A stretch of DNA of 64,000 bases from Notolepis coatsorum (lineage: Eukaryota > Chordata > Actinopteri > Aulopiformes > Paralepididae): contig OZ020592.1 in the NCBI GenBank assembly GCA_963971535.1, positions 57,934,873 to 57,998,872 on the forward strand, in the 5' to 3' direction. Shown piece by piece: positions 1-11,502 of the stretch (positions are counted from its first letter, which is position 1; the number at the start of each line of letters is the position of its first letter). The notes below the pieces were generated by a model. That model did not search any database. It was not told where the DNA came from and was given only the letters and a program-made list of their open reading frames with translations. The position numbers and the translations under genes were made by a program.

Positions 1-85
1 GGAGAACATGCATACAGTAGCCAGGTAGGGGAGGGGGGGAATTGGCACGGCGACTAAATTGGATGGGGAGAAAAACAGAAAATAG
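1..85 (+). repeat. SINE 3'-end fragment at the window edge
   Basis: The stretch with 'attggcacggcgacta' followed by 'ggatggggagaaaaa' matches the 3' halves of the tRNA-derived SINEs at 3383-3844 (reverse) and 40991-41203. The 5' part lies outside the window. Confidence 0.4.
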
Positions 86-605
86 ACAGTAATAACTTCT
101 GTCAAATTTATATCTGTTCATTGATGGATCAATGGTTGCATATCGTACTCATTATGCAGCGCAATCTGCAATCCACAAGGTACAGACTTTTCCATTTCTT
201 ATTATAGGGGAGCACCTAGCGGTGAGAAGGCAGAACAGCAACCTCCATTACAGTGCTCCGTAAAATGGAAAGAAAAAAAGTAAAACATCTGCCTCAATAT
301 TTCAATGGTTTACAAATTCAAAACTATACTGCCATTTGAAAAACAGTACCGGTTCGTTTTTCTTTTATTTTCGCAAACAGTCAAGTTTTTTAAATGTTTT
401 GAATAGGCCATTACAAAATAAAATACATTTAAAATAAAGGATTTGTACCGTATGTGTAATGAAATCTTGTTTGTTAAAAAAGATTTCAGAAAATTGCTAT
501 TGAAAAAAGTATCGTTCAGGAACCAGTATTGAAGTCAAGGTATCGGTATGGAAAATCTTTGAAGGAAGATACCCAACCAACGCACCCACCCAACCACCCA
601 CCTAC
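1..605 (-). other. chuk intron 5, partial
   Basis: Intronic sequence after the exon 5 donor. AT-rich; apart from the SINE fragment at the extreme edge I see no coding exon or complete repeat in it. Confidence 0.6.
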
Positions 606-694
606 CTTTCCATTGACATCTTGGAGCACTATATTCTCAGGCTTCAGGTCTCGGTGTATGATTTTGTTTTCGTGCAAATACTGTATGCCAGATC
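606..694 (-). CDS. chuk: chuk coding exon 5 (catalytic loop)
   Basis: Acceptor TATAG and donor GTAGGT flank 89 bases encoding [20 protein letters not shown] and [18 protein letters not shown] is the kinase catalytic loop. Exon 6 is off the window. Confidence 0.95.
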
Positions 695-3600
695 CTATAA
701 CACAAAGCATTTGTACAAGACACGATGCCACTAGTGAAAACAGTACAAAACACTTGAACATGATGTACATAATAAAAACATGATTCACATACCAACATCA
801 TTGAGGAGCGAGACCACTTCACTCTCTTTCAAACCACAGCAGTTTTCAGGTTTGCTCAGCATCTATAAGCCAACCATACATAATGGTATCAGAATCTCTG
901 TAGACGATATATATATTACTGTCTAAACATGGTGCCAAGGTTTCCCAGACAAACTAAATAACTCATTGCAAAATACATTTTATTGCACCCGAGTAGGCTT
1001 TGCCGTTTGTTATGATGTGTAAATCAGTCATTTCAAAGCTATTTGATGCTGTGGGACACTTATACAAGAATGAAAATTCCAAGTCATAAATCATCATTTT
1101 GCTTGTAAGTAAGTATCATTAAAACAAAACAAGAGGTGACGTGATAGCTAAAATATTAGCAAGGCGATGGTGCCAATTTTATTAACTTTGACCGAAAAGT
1201 ATTATCATAGGCAAATTTCATTATATTTTAAATTTAGAACGTTTTTTGTCAATGACCACCGTCAACTGGACCCTAGTATTAGGTGCTCTCTCTCTCCCTC
1301 CTTCCCCGACGCCTCACCTTCCTGAGGTCCCCCCGGGAGCAGAACTCCATGGCCAGCAGCGGAAGGTCGTTTAAGGCTATGTGCTTCATCTCCTCTGGCA
1401 CATCTCTGGCTGTCACCACATTGATGTGATTCAACCTGAAGCAGAAAACAAACCCAAGTGTGTAACTTGGACCCTTTCCAACTGGGAGAAAAATCACACT
1501 GGAAAAGTAACAAGTCAAACTCCACCCTCTTTTCTTGATCCTCTAATCCCAACTGTTGCTTTCCTCAAAAATGTACGATTTCAATTCATAAAAATGACCA
1601 CGATTTCAGACAGTTTAGGCTAATCGGTTAGGTTTTACCGTTATATGTTATAGCAACTATATACCAGAAATGTAATAGATGCTTGGGTGCAGACAGGGGT
1701 GTTGTTGTCGATATTTGTACCTCCAAGCCAAACTGTTATTTTCCAACAACTGTTCTTTTGGTCAATTTAAGTTGGCGTGTTTTAAATCAAACATCCACTG
1801 CTGCAGTTGAGAGCGAGCCATTTATCACCAAATATCTGGTTGAGAGAGAGAGAACTCAAAGTAATTGACGTCAAGAGATGGAACGTTTTAGCTGTGTCGT
1901 GCTACTTCAGGGAAGGCATTACTTTTATAAGCATCTAATTGTTTATGCATTTCACAGTCTAACTTACGCGTATTGCTGTGTTTGCACTGCAGTCTATGCT
2001 AATTGAGCCATGGACACTAATATGGATAAACATTTTATATTGAGAGAAAAACTAGTCTACCCCTTTATTCTTAGATTTAGGCTATAGTCAGTCAATTGTG
2101 AACCATGACATGAAGCTATCTATTTCTCTTAATTTGATGTATCATGTAGTTATTGTTATAAGTTTCTCATGCATTATGACAGATACATATATATTAGTGC
2201 CGTCAATAAATAAAAAAAATTTAACTAATTAATCTCACAATTTTCTGTAATTAATCTAGATTAAAAATAGCATTTTTCTACTTAAGGAAAACACCAACAT
2301 TTTGGGAAATTAGCTTATTTAACATCTTCCCTGGAGTTAGACAAGAAGATACATACCTTTTTTGTCTCTGTGCGTGCATTTAGCTTTGGGAACGGTCGCT
2401 CCGTTAGCATAGCTTAGCTTCATCACTGGAAGTGAGGGAGGACAGTAGCCTGACGTTCCCTACAGGTTTGTTGATATTCTCATTCCTTCAAAGGATCCGA
2501 ACCGATTGAAGTTTATGGATACCATGACTTAAAATCCTCTTACCTTGACGATTAAAAGCCTCCCCAATTTAGAAAACAGTAATCCAATGGCTAGTATTGA
2601 TAATATACTACTAACTACTGGACGCTCGGAGCTAACCGGAGCTAACACAGAACAGGATGGTAAAGCAAATATGACTTCCTTTCTGGGGTTTTCAAAATAA
2701 AAGTGCGACGTTTATAGCAGCGGAAAACGTTTATTTTGTACATTATCTAACGTTAACACAAACCTAAACTAACGTTACAGCTAACCTAAAGTTAGTTTAG
2801 GTTCGTGTTAACGTTAGATAATGTACAAAATAAACATTTTCCGCTGCTATAAACATCGCACTTTTATTTTGAAAACCCCAGAAAGGAAGTAATTATATTT
2901 GCTTTACCATCCTGTTCTGTGTTAGCTCCGGTTAGCTCCGAGCGTGCAGCAGTTAGTATTATATTATCAATACCAGCCATTGGATTACTGTTTTCTAAAT
3001 TGGGGAGGCTTTTAATCGTCAAGGTAAGATGATTTTAAGTCATGGTATCCATAAACTTCAATCGGTTCGGATCCTTTGAATGAATGAGAATATCAACAAA
3101 CCTGTAGGGAACGTCAGGCTACTGTCCTCCCTCACTTCCAGTGATGAAGCTAAGTTAGGCTAACGGAGCGACCGTTCCCAAAGCTAAATGCACGCACAGA
3201 GACAAAAAAGGTATGCATCTTCTTGTCTAACTCCAGGGAAGATGTTAAATAAGCTAATTTCCCAAAATGTTGGAGTTTTCCTTTAAGACCGAAGCTTGTA
3301 ACAGATATTTACTTGAGTAAAATCATGGAATGAATGTAAAATCAACACAAAGAAAGTATATTTAGATTCAAAGACTATTTTATTTATTTATTTTTTATCT
3401 TTTCCCCCCTCCTTTTTCCTCCGATTTTCTCCTATCCTCCCAATGTTAGTCGTTATGCCAATTCCCAATCCCCTTCCTGATCATTGCGCACTTACCCCCC
3501 ACAGTCTGTCTGGGAGAGTGGAGGCTATCACATGCTTCCTCCGACACACTTCTAGCCAATCAACCGCTTCTTTTCACCTGGCAGCACGGACTCTCACTGA

Positions 3601-6600
3601 GAGGGTGTAACGTGTGGAAGGATCACACTACCCCCCTTAGATCCTATCCGCGCTGAGCAGGCGCCCCGACCGAACTGTAGGAGTCGCTGTTTACAACGAC
3701 CCGGACCCACCCCGCCAGCTTTCCCACCCTCTAATACTGCCAATTGTATTAGTGTGAACGGCCAGCCAAGCTGGTGACAACGCCGGGAGCTGGATTCGAA
3801 CAGGCGAATCCAGCGTCTCCGGCGTTGGTGACGAACGCAATCTCGATTCAAAGGCTATTTTAATAGCTTTCTTTGAATACAGTTTCTCTCCTGTGAAATA
3901 CAAATGTTCAACAAAACCATCAACATTGATTCAGCTAGACCTCTTTCTTATATCCGCAGCGCTATGATTGAAGATTTCTCACTCCATAGATTAATTTATT
4001 TCAATGCTTTAAATCATTTATCAATTAATCTCCAAAGTTAAAGCATTCATTTTGAAAGCCCTAATATATATATATATAAAAATGTAAAGGCTAATTAAAT
4101 CCATTAATACTGCTGTGGATAATAATGTATTTTTCTTAGCTATTACCTAAGGAAGGAAAAAACTGCCAAGGGACCCGTTCACCATAAATCACTGCTCAGT
4201 GACATTCATTCACTCTTTCTGTGCTGATTTGACCCTTTATAGCTAAAGTGAAAGGGGGTTTTAAATATATGGGGATGAACTGGAGGTGGTGGGGTGCTGT
4301 GAACCTGCATCTAGGATCATCTTAGTTTTACCAGTACTTCCAATACAAGGAAGTTCAGAAGAGGAACATTCCAAAGAGTAATGTCAGCGGTCAGTATGTT
4401 GTTAGACTTGATTGTTAGACCTCTCTCCACAATAAGTTAGCGCTAACGTTGCTACCCCTAGCTAACTGCATCTGGAGATATGACTGGCCCGCAATACGTT
4501 GATAACAGTGCACAGCTAGGTCATGTTGGACATGCTCCCTTGCTTGCATGAAATACTATTGCTACAGGTATTGCATTTTGCTTTATTCAATCTTTTTTTT
4601 AAGCTCAGCCAAACTTCCTAGCCAGGGAACAAAATAAGTACCAGCCAACCGCCAATGGCTGGTAAAAAATCTGCCTGGCTGGTAGTTTTTAAAATCTACC
4701 AGCCAAATGGCTGGTAAGTCAAAAAGTTAAGTTTGTTCCCTGAGAGCAGAGCTACACAGCAGTGCGCCTATTTTGCGAGCCGAAATAAGTCTGTGGTTTT
4801 TTCTTCTTCTCACAACGGGTCAAATGCAACTAACATGCATTGCATCGTCGCCATTCCTTTATGCCCACATCGCCCGAAATGAACGTTATGTTAGCGTAAG
4901 CTAACAAGCTAATCCTGATCAGCGGCAGAGCCATAGAGAACAGCAGACAGTGTGGACTGGGGAAAGGGAAATGGGGGGGGGGGCACTCTCCCTTTCTCTG
5001 TGTGTGTGCGTGCATTTGGAAAGACGATGAAGTCACTAGTCAGGACTCAGGAGAGGAGTATATTGTAGTAAACTGAGGATTACTGAGGATGCACAGATAA
5101 TGTTGATATTCAAATATAAAAAGGTTTCGAGAGGAGTGGAAGTTTGAAGACAGACTAGACTACAATATGATGCAGGGGTGGTGAGTTGAAACAGTGTGTG
5201 TGTCCCCGACCCCACTTCTATGTTTCAATAAATTATTTGCATTTAAAACTATTAACGCTGACTCATTCCTTCAGTCCACTCAAAATTATGCTAATATTCC
5301 TTATGTTGTTTATGATATTAATTGAAAATAGCATATGAGAGTATTATATAGTAATAATAACACATGGCGATATACTAAAAAGCTATTTATAATTTTTGGC
5401 TGGTAAAAAAATCTGCCTGGCTGGTAGTTTTTAAAATCTACCAGACAAATGGCTGGTAAGTCAAAAAGTTAATTTTGTTCCCCGTTCCTAGCGTTTGCTG
5501 CCGTCAGCCACGGTCCACTAGTAAACAAAAACATTTGCTAACACAACCCCATAACCAGTGATGTAACGTAGGGCGGCTACGTGGCGTAGTGGGCAAGGCG
5601 CTCGCCACGAAATGATGGAGACGCTGGGCTCGTCAGTTCGAGCCCAGCGCTCCACATTTGCTTTCAGTTTAGCTGGTCGTCCGTACTAATACACATTGGC
5701 CGTATTAGGGGGTGGGAAACTGATGGGTGGGGATCGGGCGTTGTGGACAGCGACTCCTACAGGTCGGTTGGTGCGCCTGCGCAGTAGAATCAGGAAGTGT
5801 CGGGGGCAGCGTGAGCCTCCCACGCGTTACTACTCGCCACTGAGAGATCGAGCTGCGCAGGTGAAAAGATGCGACTGCTGTTACCTCAAGTACCGGAGGG
5901 GACTTGTGCTATGTATGACTTCGTCCACATTGCAGCCGGCTTGTGGGAGGCAAGAAACAACGTCCGTGACAGGGGAGGGTTGAATTGGATGATACGAAAT
6001 TGGGATGGGAGAAAAATATAGAAAATGGGAGAAAAAGTGGATAAAAAAAAACCCCAGTGATGTAACGTGAGGTCTGAGCAACAGGTCCTGGCCATTAAGT
6101 AGAATTCTTTGCTCAATGCAATCGACTCCTAAAAGAGTGACAGAAATACACTGTAGGATGATCCATTGAGTATAATCGAAAATACATTTCTTAACAATTC
6201 CACATATTTTGTTGGCCTGGTGGGGTTGTCGTTGGCCTGTACAATTATAGAGGAAACACTGATCTGGGGCTGCTTCCATAGCCATAAAATGTTTGTGTGA
6301 GCTCTTACACCCAAATGAGATTGATAGTCTAGCATTGCTAGAAGGCCTAACCCAGAATTAAAACCTAATTTGGGTGTAAAAGCTCTCACACAAAGATTGA
6401 ATGGCCTCATAAAGTCAGATCTTCATTCATTGTCTGTGGAGCAGTCCCGTATTTTATATCCCATTGCATCACTGATTCTTGCTCTGAAAGTAGTATGTAT
6501 TCACAAATACTGACTGAACTGTCCTGGGGTACACGATGGACATCTGTGAATTAACAGGCAGGAAAGACTGAAAAATACTGACTTTTTCATAATCTGGATC

Positions 6601-6938
6601 TCTCTGCTCCATCGGTCCTTATTTCTTGGTGTCAGCTCCAGGCGGCACATTTTCACTGCTAGCTTATCATTTGTTTCCTAAAGACGTGAGAACAAAATCC
6701 ACCCCTTGGTGACACAACACTAATAAAACATTGCAAGGAAGTGGGTGGCCTAGCATTGGTAACTGCAACAGAAATGTGTGTGGACAGATTGTATATTTAG
6801 GTCAATGGTAAAAAACAATATATAATAACTTACATGATGTAGATAGAGGTAAACATGGGCAAATGCGCCCATGCCCAATCTCTCTTTCAACTCCCAGTCT
6901 CCGCAGTTTTGATTCTGTCTGAAGGGAGGCTTCTCCAT
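606..6938 (-). CDS. chuk: chuk (IKK-alpha), exons 1-5, partial; continues beyond the left edge
   Basis: Conserved helix-loop-helix ubiquitous kinase, the IKK-alpha subunit of the IkB kinase complex, a serine/threonine kinase in canonical and non-canonical NF-kB signalling. Five exons on the minus strand join in consistent phase: 6834-6938, 6583-6677, 1318-1435, 793-862 and 606-694. All introns start GT and end AG. The encoded 159 residues cover the kinase N-lobe: the start [19 protein letters not shown], a glycine-rich loop, the ATP lysine in LAVKM, the stretch [18 protein letters not shown], and the catalytic loop IHRDLKPEN. Identity rests on recognisable matches to vertebrate IKK-alpha. The next exon (IIDLGYAKD region) is not found in 1-605, so the gene continues to the left. 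Introns are 156 bp, about 5.1 kb (transposon-filled), 455 bp and 98 bp. Confidence 0.96.
793..862 (-). CDS. chuk: chuk coding exon 4
   Basis: Acceptor TATAG, then 70 bases encoding [20 protein letters not shown] and NDV plus one base, then a GTATGT donor. It matches the conserved KPENCCGL segment of IKK-alpha. Confidence 0.94.
1318..1435 (-). CDS. chuk: chuk coding exon 3
   Basis: Acceptor TTCAG; its first base completes the lysine codon split with exon 2. It encodes [20 protein letters not shown] and then [19 protein letters not shown], followed by a GTGAGG donor. It includes the hinge region of the kinase. Confidence 0.95.
2286..3282. mobile_element. 997-bp foldback element with TTAA duplication (piggyBac-like)
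   Basis: Two arms of about 490 bp are near-perfect inverted copies around a centre near 2783. The ends (GGAAAACACCAACATTTTGG and its inverse) abut TTAA on both sides (2282-2285 and 3283-3286), the target duplicated by piggyBac elements. No ORF is present, so it is non-autonomous. The arms differ by only scattered substitutions. Confidence 0.75.
3383..3844 (-). mobile_element. tRNA-derived SINE
   Basis: Flanked by an imperfect 18-bp duplication, gattcaaagactatttta (3365-3382) and gattcaaaggctatttta (3845-3862). The right end read on the minus strand contains a B-box-like GTTCGAATCC. Its body matches other SINE copies in this window. Confidence 0.75.
4655..5478. repeat. Direct repeats of an 80-bp hairpin-containing unit around about 660 bp
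   Basis: The units 4655-4735 and 5396-5478 share 'tctgcctggctggtagtt' followed by a hairpin of ACCAGCCA/TGGCTGGT type and 'ggtaagtcaaaaagtta'. The 660 bp between them shows no ORF. It may be the ends of an unclassified element or a local duplication. Confidence 0.5.
5570..6053 (+). mobile_element. tRNA-derived SINE
   Basis: Flanked by the 15-bp duplication ccagtgatgtaacgt (5555-5569 and 6054-6068). The head has an A-box-like TGGCGTAGTGGGCAAGGCGC and a B-box-like AGTTCGAGCCC. The tail is A-rich. The same family occurs at 25642-26121. Confidence 0.85.
6583..6677 (-). CDS. chuk: chuk coding exon 2
   Basis: Acceptor TTTAG and donor GTCAGT flank 95 bases encoding [19 protein letters not shown] and [11 protein letters not shown]. 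The lysine in LAVKM is the ATP-binding residue. Too short for the usual ORF cut-off; found by aligning phases with exons 1 and 3. Confidence 0.93.
6834..6938 (-). CDS. chuk: chuk coding exon 1
   Basis: Thirty-five codons from the ATG at 6938 (context gcaATGg, purine at -3 and G at +4) to a GTAAGT donor, phase 0. It contains the glycine-rich ATP loop, written here GMGAFA. An AG preceded by a weak pyrimidine run sits 11 bases upstream of the ATG (6950-6951), so an intron in the 5' UTR is possible but unproven. Confidence 0.95.
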
Positions 6939-7560
6939 TGCAATGCAAGCTGTAACAATATGTCACAACCAATGTTCGTATGATGCTAATAATAATAACA
7001 TAACATCCACATCAAGTAACACCGCATTAGAAAAAAGGAAACCTGCAAATAAAACATTGATATAGAATGTTGGCTCGTCGTGGCACCTGTCACCGGTCAT
7101 CCTTCTAACGTTATTTAGATATACTAACGATAAATAGAGACTACCCTGGAATAGCCAGTCAGCTAACGTTACATTCGATGCCTGCAAAAAACGTTAGCTT
7201 GGTTAGCAAACTTGATGTTTTACATTATGTCAGTGGCTTGTTGTCACATCCCTCCCAGTCATTGGTTTCTTATTATCAGTACGCGGTATGTGTATTAATA
7301 ACTAACTTGTCAGGAAGACGAGGAAGTAACGAGCCGTTACGTTAACATGAATCCCACCGATATATAAAACGCAAATGTTAGCTTTCTCTCTGGCTCGGCA
7401 GCTACTAGCATGTCAGTAATCCCGCAGCGAAACCCACACACCAGCAAATAGACGGAGCCATTTAGCTTGTTAGCATTAAGAAACAAACGCTCAGAAAACA
7501 TCAACGTGACTGCTACACAGACAATCTTCGTGTTGAACTACCAAATGAAACGCGCCTCAA
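6939..7560 (-). promoter_or_regulatory. Presumed chuk 5' UTR and promoter region
   Basis: Sequence directly upstream of the chuk start codon, with no repeat recognised. On the minus strand there is a TATATA-like stretch near 7360-7370. The transcription start is not visible from sequence alone. Confidence 0.3.
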
Positions 7561-7783
7561 ACCTTGTGTTTCTACGAAAGTGTCATCGGCGGGTTTTCAC
7601 AAGATAAATGTGTGATTAGCAGTCCTCTTGTTTTCAGCTCAATGCAGCGCCACAAGAATGTATACTTTCCTAGTAATGACGTCACCAGAAAGCACGGGGG
7701 TGTGTTCGATCGAACAGAACATCTTGGCTTGATCTATTATGTTTCTTTTTATAAAACCTTACTGTAAAATACGTCTTCTACTT

Positions 7784-7922
<139 letters not shown>

Positions 7923-8200
7923 TAAGATAAGATATTGCTTTATTGATCCCCTTGGGGAAATTCGGGTGTCATAGGAGCATGGGGGAGGGGGGAGGGGATG
8001 TACAGGTATGGGTGCCAGGGTAATAGTAGAGACATAAATATAGATCTGAATATAATAATATGAGAAAAATAAACAGTGTAAACAATATTAACTCTGAATA
8101 TAAAAACAAGAGACAATTTAACAGTGTAAACAAAGGCGGAGATGAGGGTCTGCATGTATTGGTTATATTATACGTTACAATAGATATAGTAGTGGGGCAG
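7923..8200 (-). repeat. 3' end of an unclassified fish retroelement
   Basis: The motif 'tttattgatccccttgggg' next to an AAT run is a familiar 3' end of fish retroelements read in reverse. No coding part is attached. From about 8201 to 8616 I recognise nothing. Confidence 0.4.
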
Positions 8201-8616
8201 ATACGCTCATAATGGAAGGTATTGTGCATTTTATGAAAGAAGCATGCAACTTTCTACAGTGTTTCTATATACCATGAAGTTTGTTTTCAGACGTGGAAAG
8301 ACTTCTGAATTGACCTCTGGAACGTGTCAGAGGCTGTACACATTTTGGGCTCTCAAAAACATGTTATTTTAAACTTTTTTTCCAGGCACAAAGGTATTAT
8401 ATAAAAAAGAAGAGTTGTGGAACCCACTGGTCATCATAAAAGTGCTTTAATAGATTAAATCAGCTGTATAGGATATGGCAATTGGGTTTCATGTCATACA
8501 AACACATCTCACACAAACACAAAGACTCAAAAAAAGACTTTCAACAGTATGCATGTTAAATTTGATTGAACAGTTGACATCTCTTAACCTATACCCTAGT
8601 TGTAGTAAGTAGTACC

Positions 8617-8676
<60 letters not shown>

Positions 8677-9740
8677 AAGTTTATTAACAGATTGCAGAAT
8701 GGGTACAGTACAGTACAGCTCAATACATACAATTGTTAAGGGGATGCAGACCAGAGAAAGACTTTCGTCTTGTTTACATCAGGGTCCCCCATTTTCAATT
8801 CATCATAACATATATGACACACACGACATACAGATAGATAGGGTACCGTTTACCTCCACCATCTGTTCTCTCCCCTCCAGGTAGGATTGTATCCAGCTCA
8901 CTGATAGACTATCAAAACTAATTGCTTTTAGCTTGTCAATCAGAATGGTGTGATTGACAGTGTCGAAGGCCTTTTGTAGGTCCAGCATGACCATTGCCCG
9001 CGTCCACCTCTTGCTTGATGTGGTCGTTCAAATAGAGAAGGCATGTGTCAGTGGAGTGGGATGTTCTGAAGCCAGATTGGAATTCGTAGATTAGATTTTT
9101 TCCCGCGAGGTACTTTTCGACCTGTTCGTATACAATTTTTTCCATGACTTTCGAGATGGATGTAAGGATAGAAACAGGGCGGTAGTTGCCTGGGTCTAAT
9201 TTGCTGCCCTTTTTGTGCAGGGGTGTTACTCTCGCAATTTTGAAGTCCTTGGGGACGTGTCCCTGTTTTATGGAGAGGTTTATTATGTGTGTGATGACTG
9301 GGGTGATGGCGGCTGCTGAGTCTCTGAGGAATTTGGAGGGGATGTTGTCATGGCCAGTGGCCTTGTTCGGTTGGAGGGCGCTCAGTTTTTTGAGTACCTC
9401 ATCTGTAGTTACCATTACCAGTTTGAAGTCGTCTTTGTGGACGCCTAGGTTCTTGTAGTATGCTACTATGTGTTCTACCCCATACTGCCCTGAGTGGGAG
9501 GGTAGTTTGTTTACCAGTGTTGTGGCTATGTTTGTGAAGAAAGTGTTTAAGTAATTGGCTACATCCAGCTTGTCTGTGATGAGCGTGTTGTCCGTCTTTA
9601 TGTTTATGTTTGAGAACCTGGTTTTAAGTTTTTTACTGCAGCCTAGTTGATTATTGAGTAATTTCCAAAGTTCACATGGTTTATTTTTGTTTTCCTCAGT
9701 TTTGTCATTGATGAATTTATTTTAAGCCGTTTTTATCATT
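8617..9740 (-). mobile_element. LINE-A, 3' portion (reverse transcriptase and tail)
   Basis: Minus-strand non-LTR retrotransposon. A (TTGA)n tail and 3' UTR occupy 8617-8842. Upstream is reverse transcriptase (RT) coding sequence containing NKATGHDNIPSKFL, NYRPVSILTSISKVMEKIVY, FQSGFRTSHSTDTCL and LDLQKAFDTVNHTIL. After SYLEGREQMVEVNG (about 8843) the sequence jumps straight into the 3' UTR, so the catalytic FADD box and the C-terminus are deleted, and frameshifts are present. The reading continues at 37227-39205 once two insertions are removed: RNDVNS from the right part joins MIKTA and FINDKTEENK here. Jockey/CR1-L2 superfamily; the exact clade is uncertain. Confidence 0.85.
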
Positions 9741-10238
9741 GTAGAGGCAGAAACTGACTTGGTAGATTTATATATTATTATATTATTATTATATATATTA
9801 TGTTATATATATATATTATATATATATTATATATATATATTATATTATATATTAGAACCATGCACTGTTTAGACTGTCTTAACCTTTAGACTGTCTTATT
9901 TATGTTTGGACACTAGAGGGCTCACCACCCATTACAGCCCACTCCTATAAATAGCCAAGGTGATCACTGCAATCTTATGCACCTGCGGAGGATTTACCTT
10001 CAAACACTGTTTTACTGTTGGAACTGACCACACGGAGCAATTGACGACTGTTCTGTTTAACCCTTAATTCACTATCATTTACCCTTGGACAACAATAAAC
10101 CCTGTAAACCGTAAGAGGAGCAACTGTGGACATTCAATTCATTCAACATCTACAACTTTGGTACAGAGTGAAAAGGCACAATAGCAGGTGCATCGTGGAC
10201 GGCTGTCAACAACCCAGGAATGACAGTCGGCCACTACA
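9741..10238 (+). repeat. 5' LTR of the BEL-like element
   Basis: TG...CA boundaries. It contains a TA-rich tract, a TATA box TATAAATA (9946-9953) and a poly(A) signal AATAAA (10094-10099), in the order expected of U3-R-U5 on the plus strand. It differs from the 3' LTR by about nine substitutions plus changes in the TA tract, roughly 2%. Confidence 0.9.
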
Positions 10239-10881
10239 AAAGTTTGAAGGTTCCCTCACGACAGAAGAACGTGAGTGAAAAGAAGAAAGTTTGAAAGTGT
10301 CCTCACGACAGAAGGACGTGAGTACAAAGTTTGAAGTTACCCTCACGACAGAAGGAGGCGAGTGAAAAGGAGGAAAAATATCCTTGTGAAAGAAGGACGT
10401 GATATGTGAGTATAAAGTTGGATCACCTCCCTCACCAAGGACAAGCAGCGGTAAGAAGATTTTAAATAAAACCTCCATTGATGAAGAACTGGATAACGGA
10501 TAACGCTGCTGTATTTATGAATGGAACCAACTCAGGACATTGCTACTGTGTGCGCTTCCTTGCGAACGCTGTGGAGCATTCTAGCGTCGGACTAATTAAA
10601 TTGTGATACTGTGGATAATGGAACGGACTATGCGCCGTATTGATGTGTGGAACCGTCACAATTATTATTGTCTGGACGTGTAGAAACTGGACACTAAATA
10701 TAAAGCAATGGACTGTCTGATTTAAATTCCGACATATATAGTGGGCAATACTATGTTACTGCAGAGCATTCATCATTTGGAAGAAAATAAACCCACTTTG
10801 AAGGCTCTGACGTCACACCACGTCGCCATCCGATTATAACATTTAAAGTTACACTTCGTTATATGTAAAGAATAAATAACA
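10239..10881 (+). other. Leader of the BEL-like element
   Basis: Non-coding. It contains several imperfect copies of a unit around 'cctcacgacagaaggacgtg' (10250-10410). No convincing tRNA primer-binding site follows the LTR directly. Confidence 0.4.
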
Positions 10882-11163
10882 ATGTCTGAAGTGGGAAAGT
10901 GCGTGCCTCGCCACTCGCCAGCCAAGCAGTCATAGAAGTGTGAGCTCAACAGCCTCATCTATGCTTAAAAGGACTCAAGCTGAAAAAGCTGCCATGATGG
11001 CACGTCTTGCCAATTTAAATTAAAAAAAAAATGACCTTGAAAAACAACAAAGGGATTTGAAGCATGAATTGGAAGCCAGACAAGCAGCAATAAATCGTGA
11101 ATTGGAAAACAGACAAGCAGCATTAAATCGTGAATTGGAAAACAGACAAGCAGCATTAAATAC
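10882..11163 (+). pseudogene. Gag-like N-terminus of the BEL-like element, frameshifted
   Basis: Begins MSEVGKC at 10882; two frame breaks follow (near 10925 and in the A-run near 11025). Downstream comes a heptad-rich helix read as LEKQQRDLKHELEARQAAI, then a 12-residue unit RELENRQAALN repeated twice. Charged coiled coils of this kind are typical of BEL/Pao Gag N-termini. The frame is cut at 11163 by the inner LTR element and resumes at 20682 ([14 protein letters not shown]). Confidence 0.6.
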
Positions 11164-11471
11164 TGTGGTAAATTCCCAACATAGATCTCATGATTAACTA
11201 ATGTGTAGAAATACTTGGCCCTTAATTATAGTTCATATTGTGTCACTAAGACCTTGTGGTCTCTCCAGGAGGGCATTTGCATATAGTGGCAGCTGGGGTA
11301 ATACTTACTTCCCTTTAGGGGGTGGGTAAGAACAAAGGGCAGGAACATGTGTCTCCTTTTAGGAGACATCAAAGGCTCAACTGGTCTGCCAAAAGACAAT
11401 GATTAGGTCACATATTGATGGCTACATGTGACCATCAAAGGTCTGATTACACACACACACACACATAGACT

Positions 11472-11502
<31 letters not shown>

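Larger units (their letters stand above)
2195..4063. mobile_element. hAT-like DNA element in chuk intron 2, interrupted by two later insertions
   Basis: The ends read TAGTGCCGTCAAT and, inverted, TAGGGCTTTCAAAAT. They are flanked by an 8-bp duplication ATATATAT (2187-2194 and 4064-4071), the size used by hAT elements, although an AT repeat makes this TSD weak evidence. The body is non-coding. It carries a palindromic element (2286-3282) and a SINE (3383-3844), so it is the oldest of the three. Confidence 0.6.
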
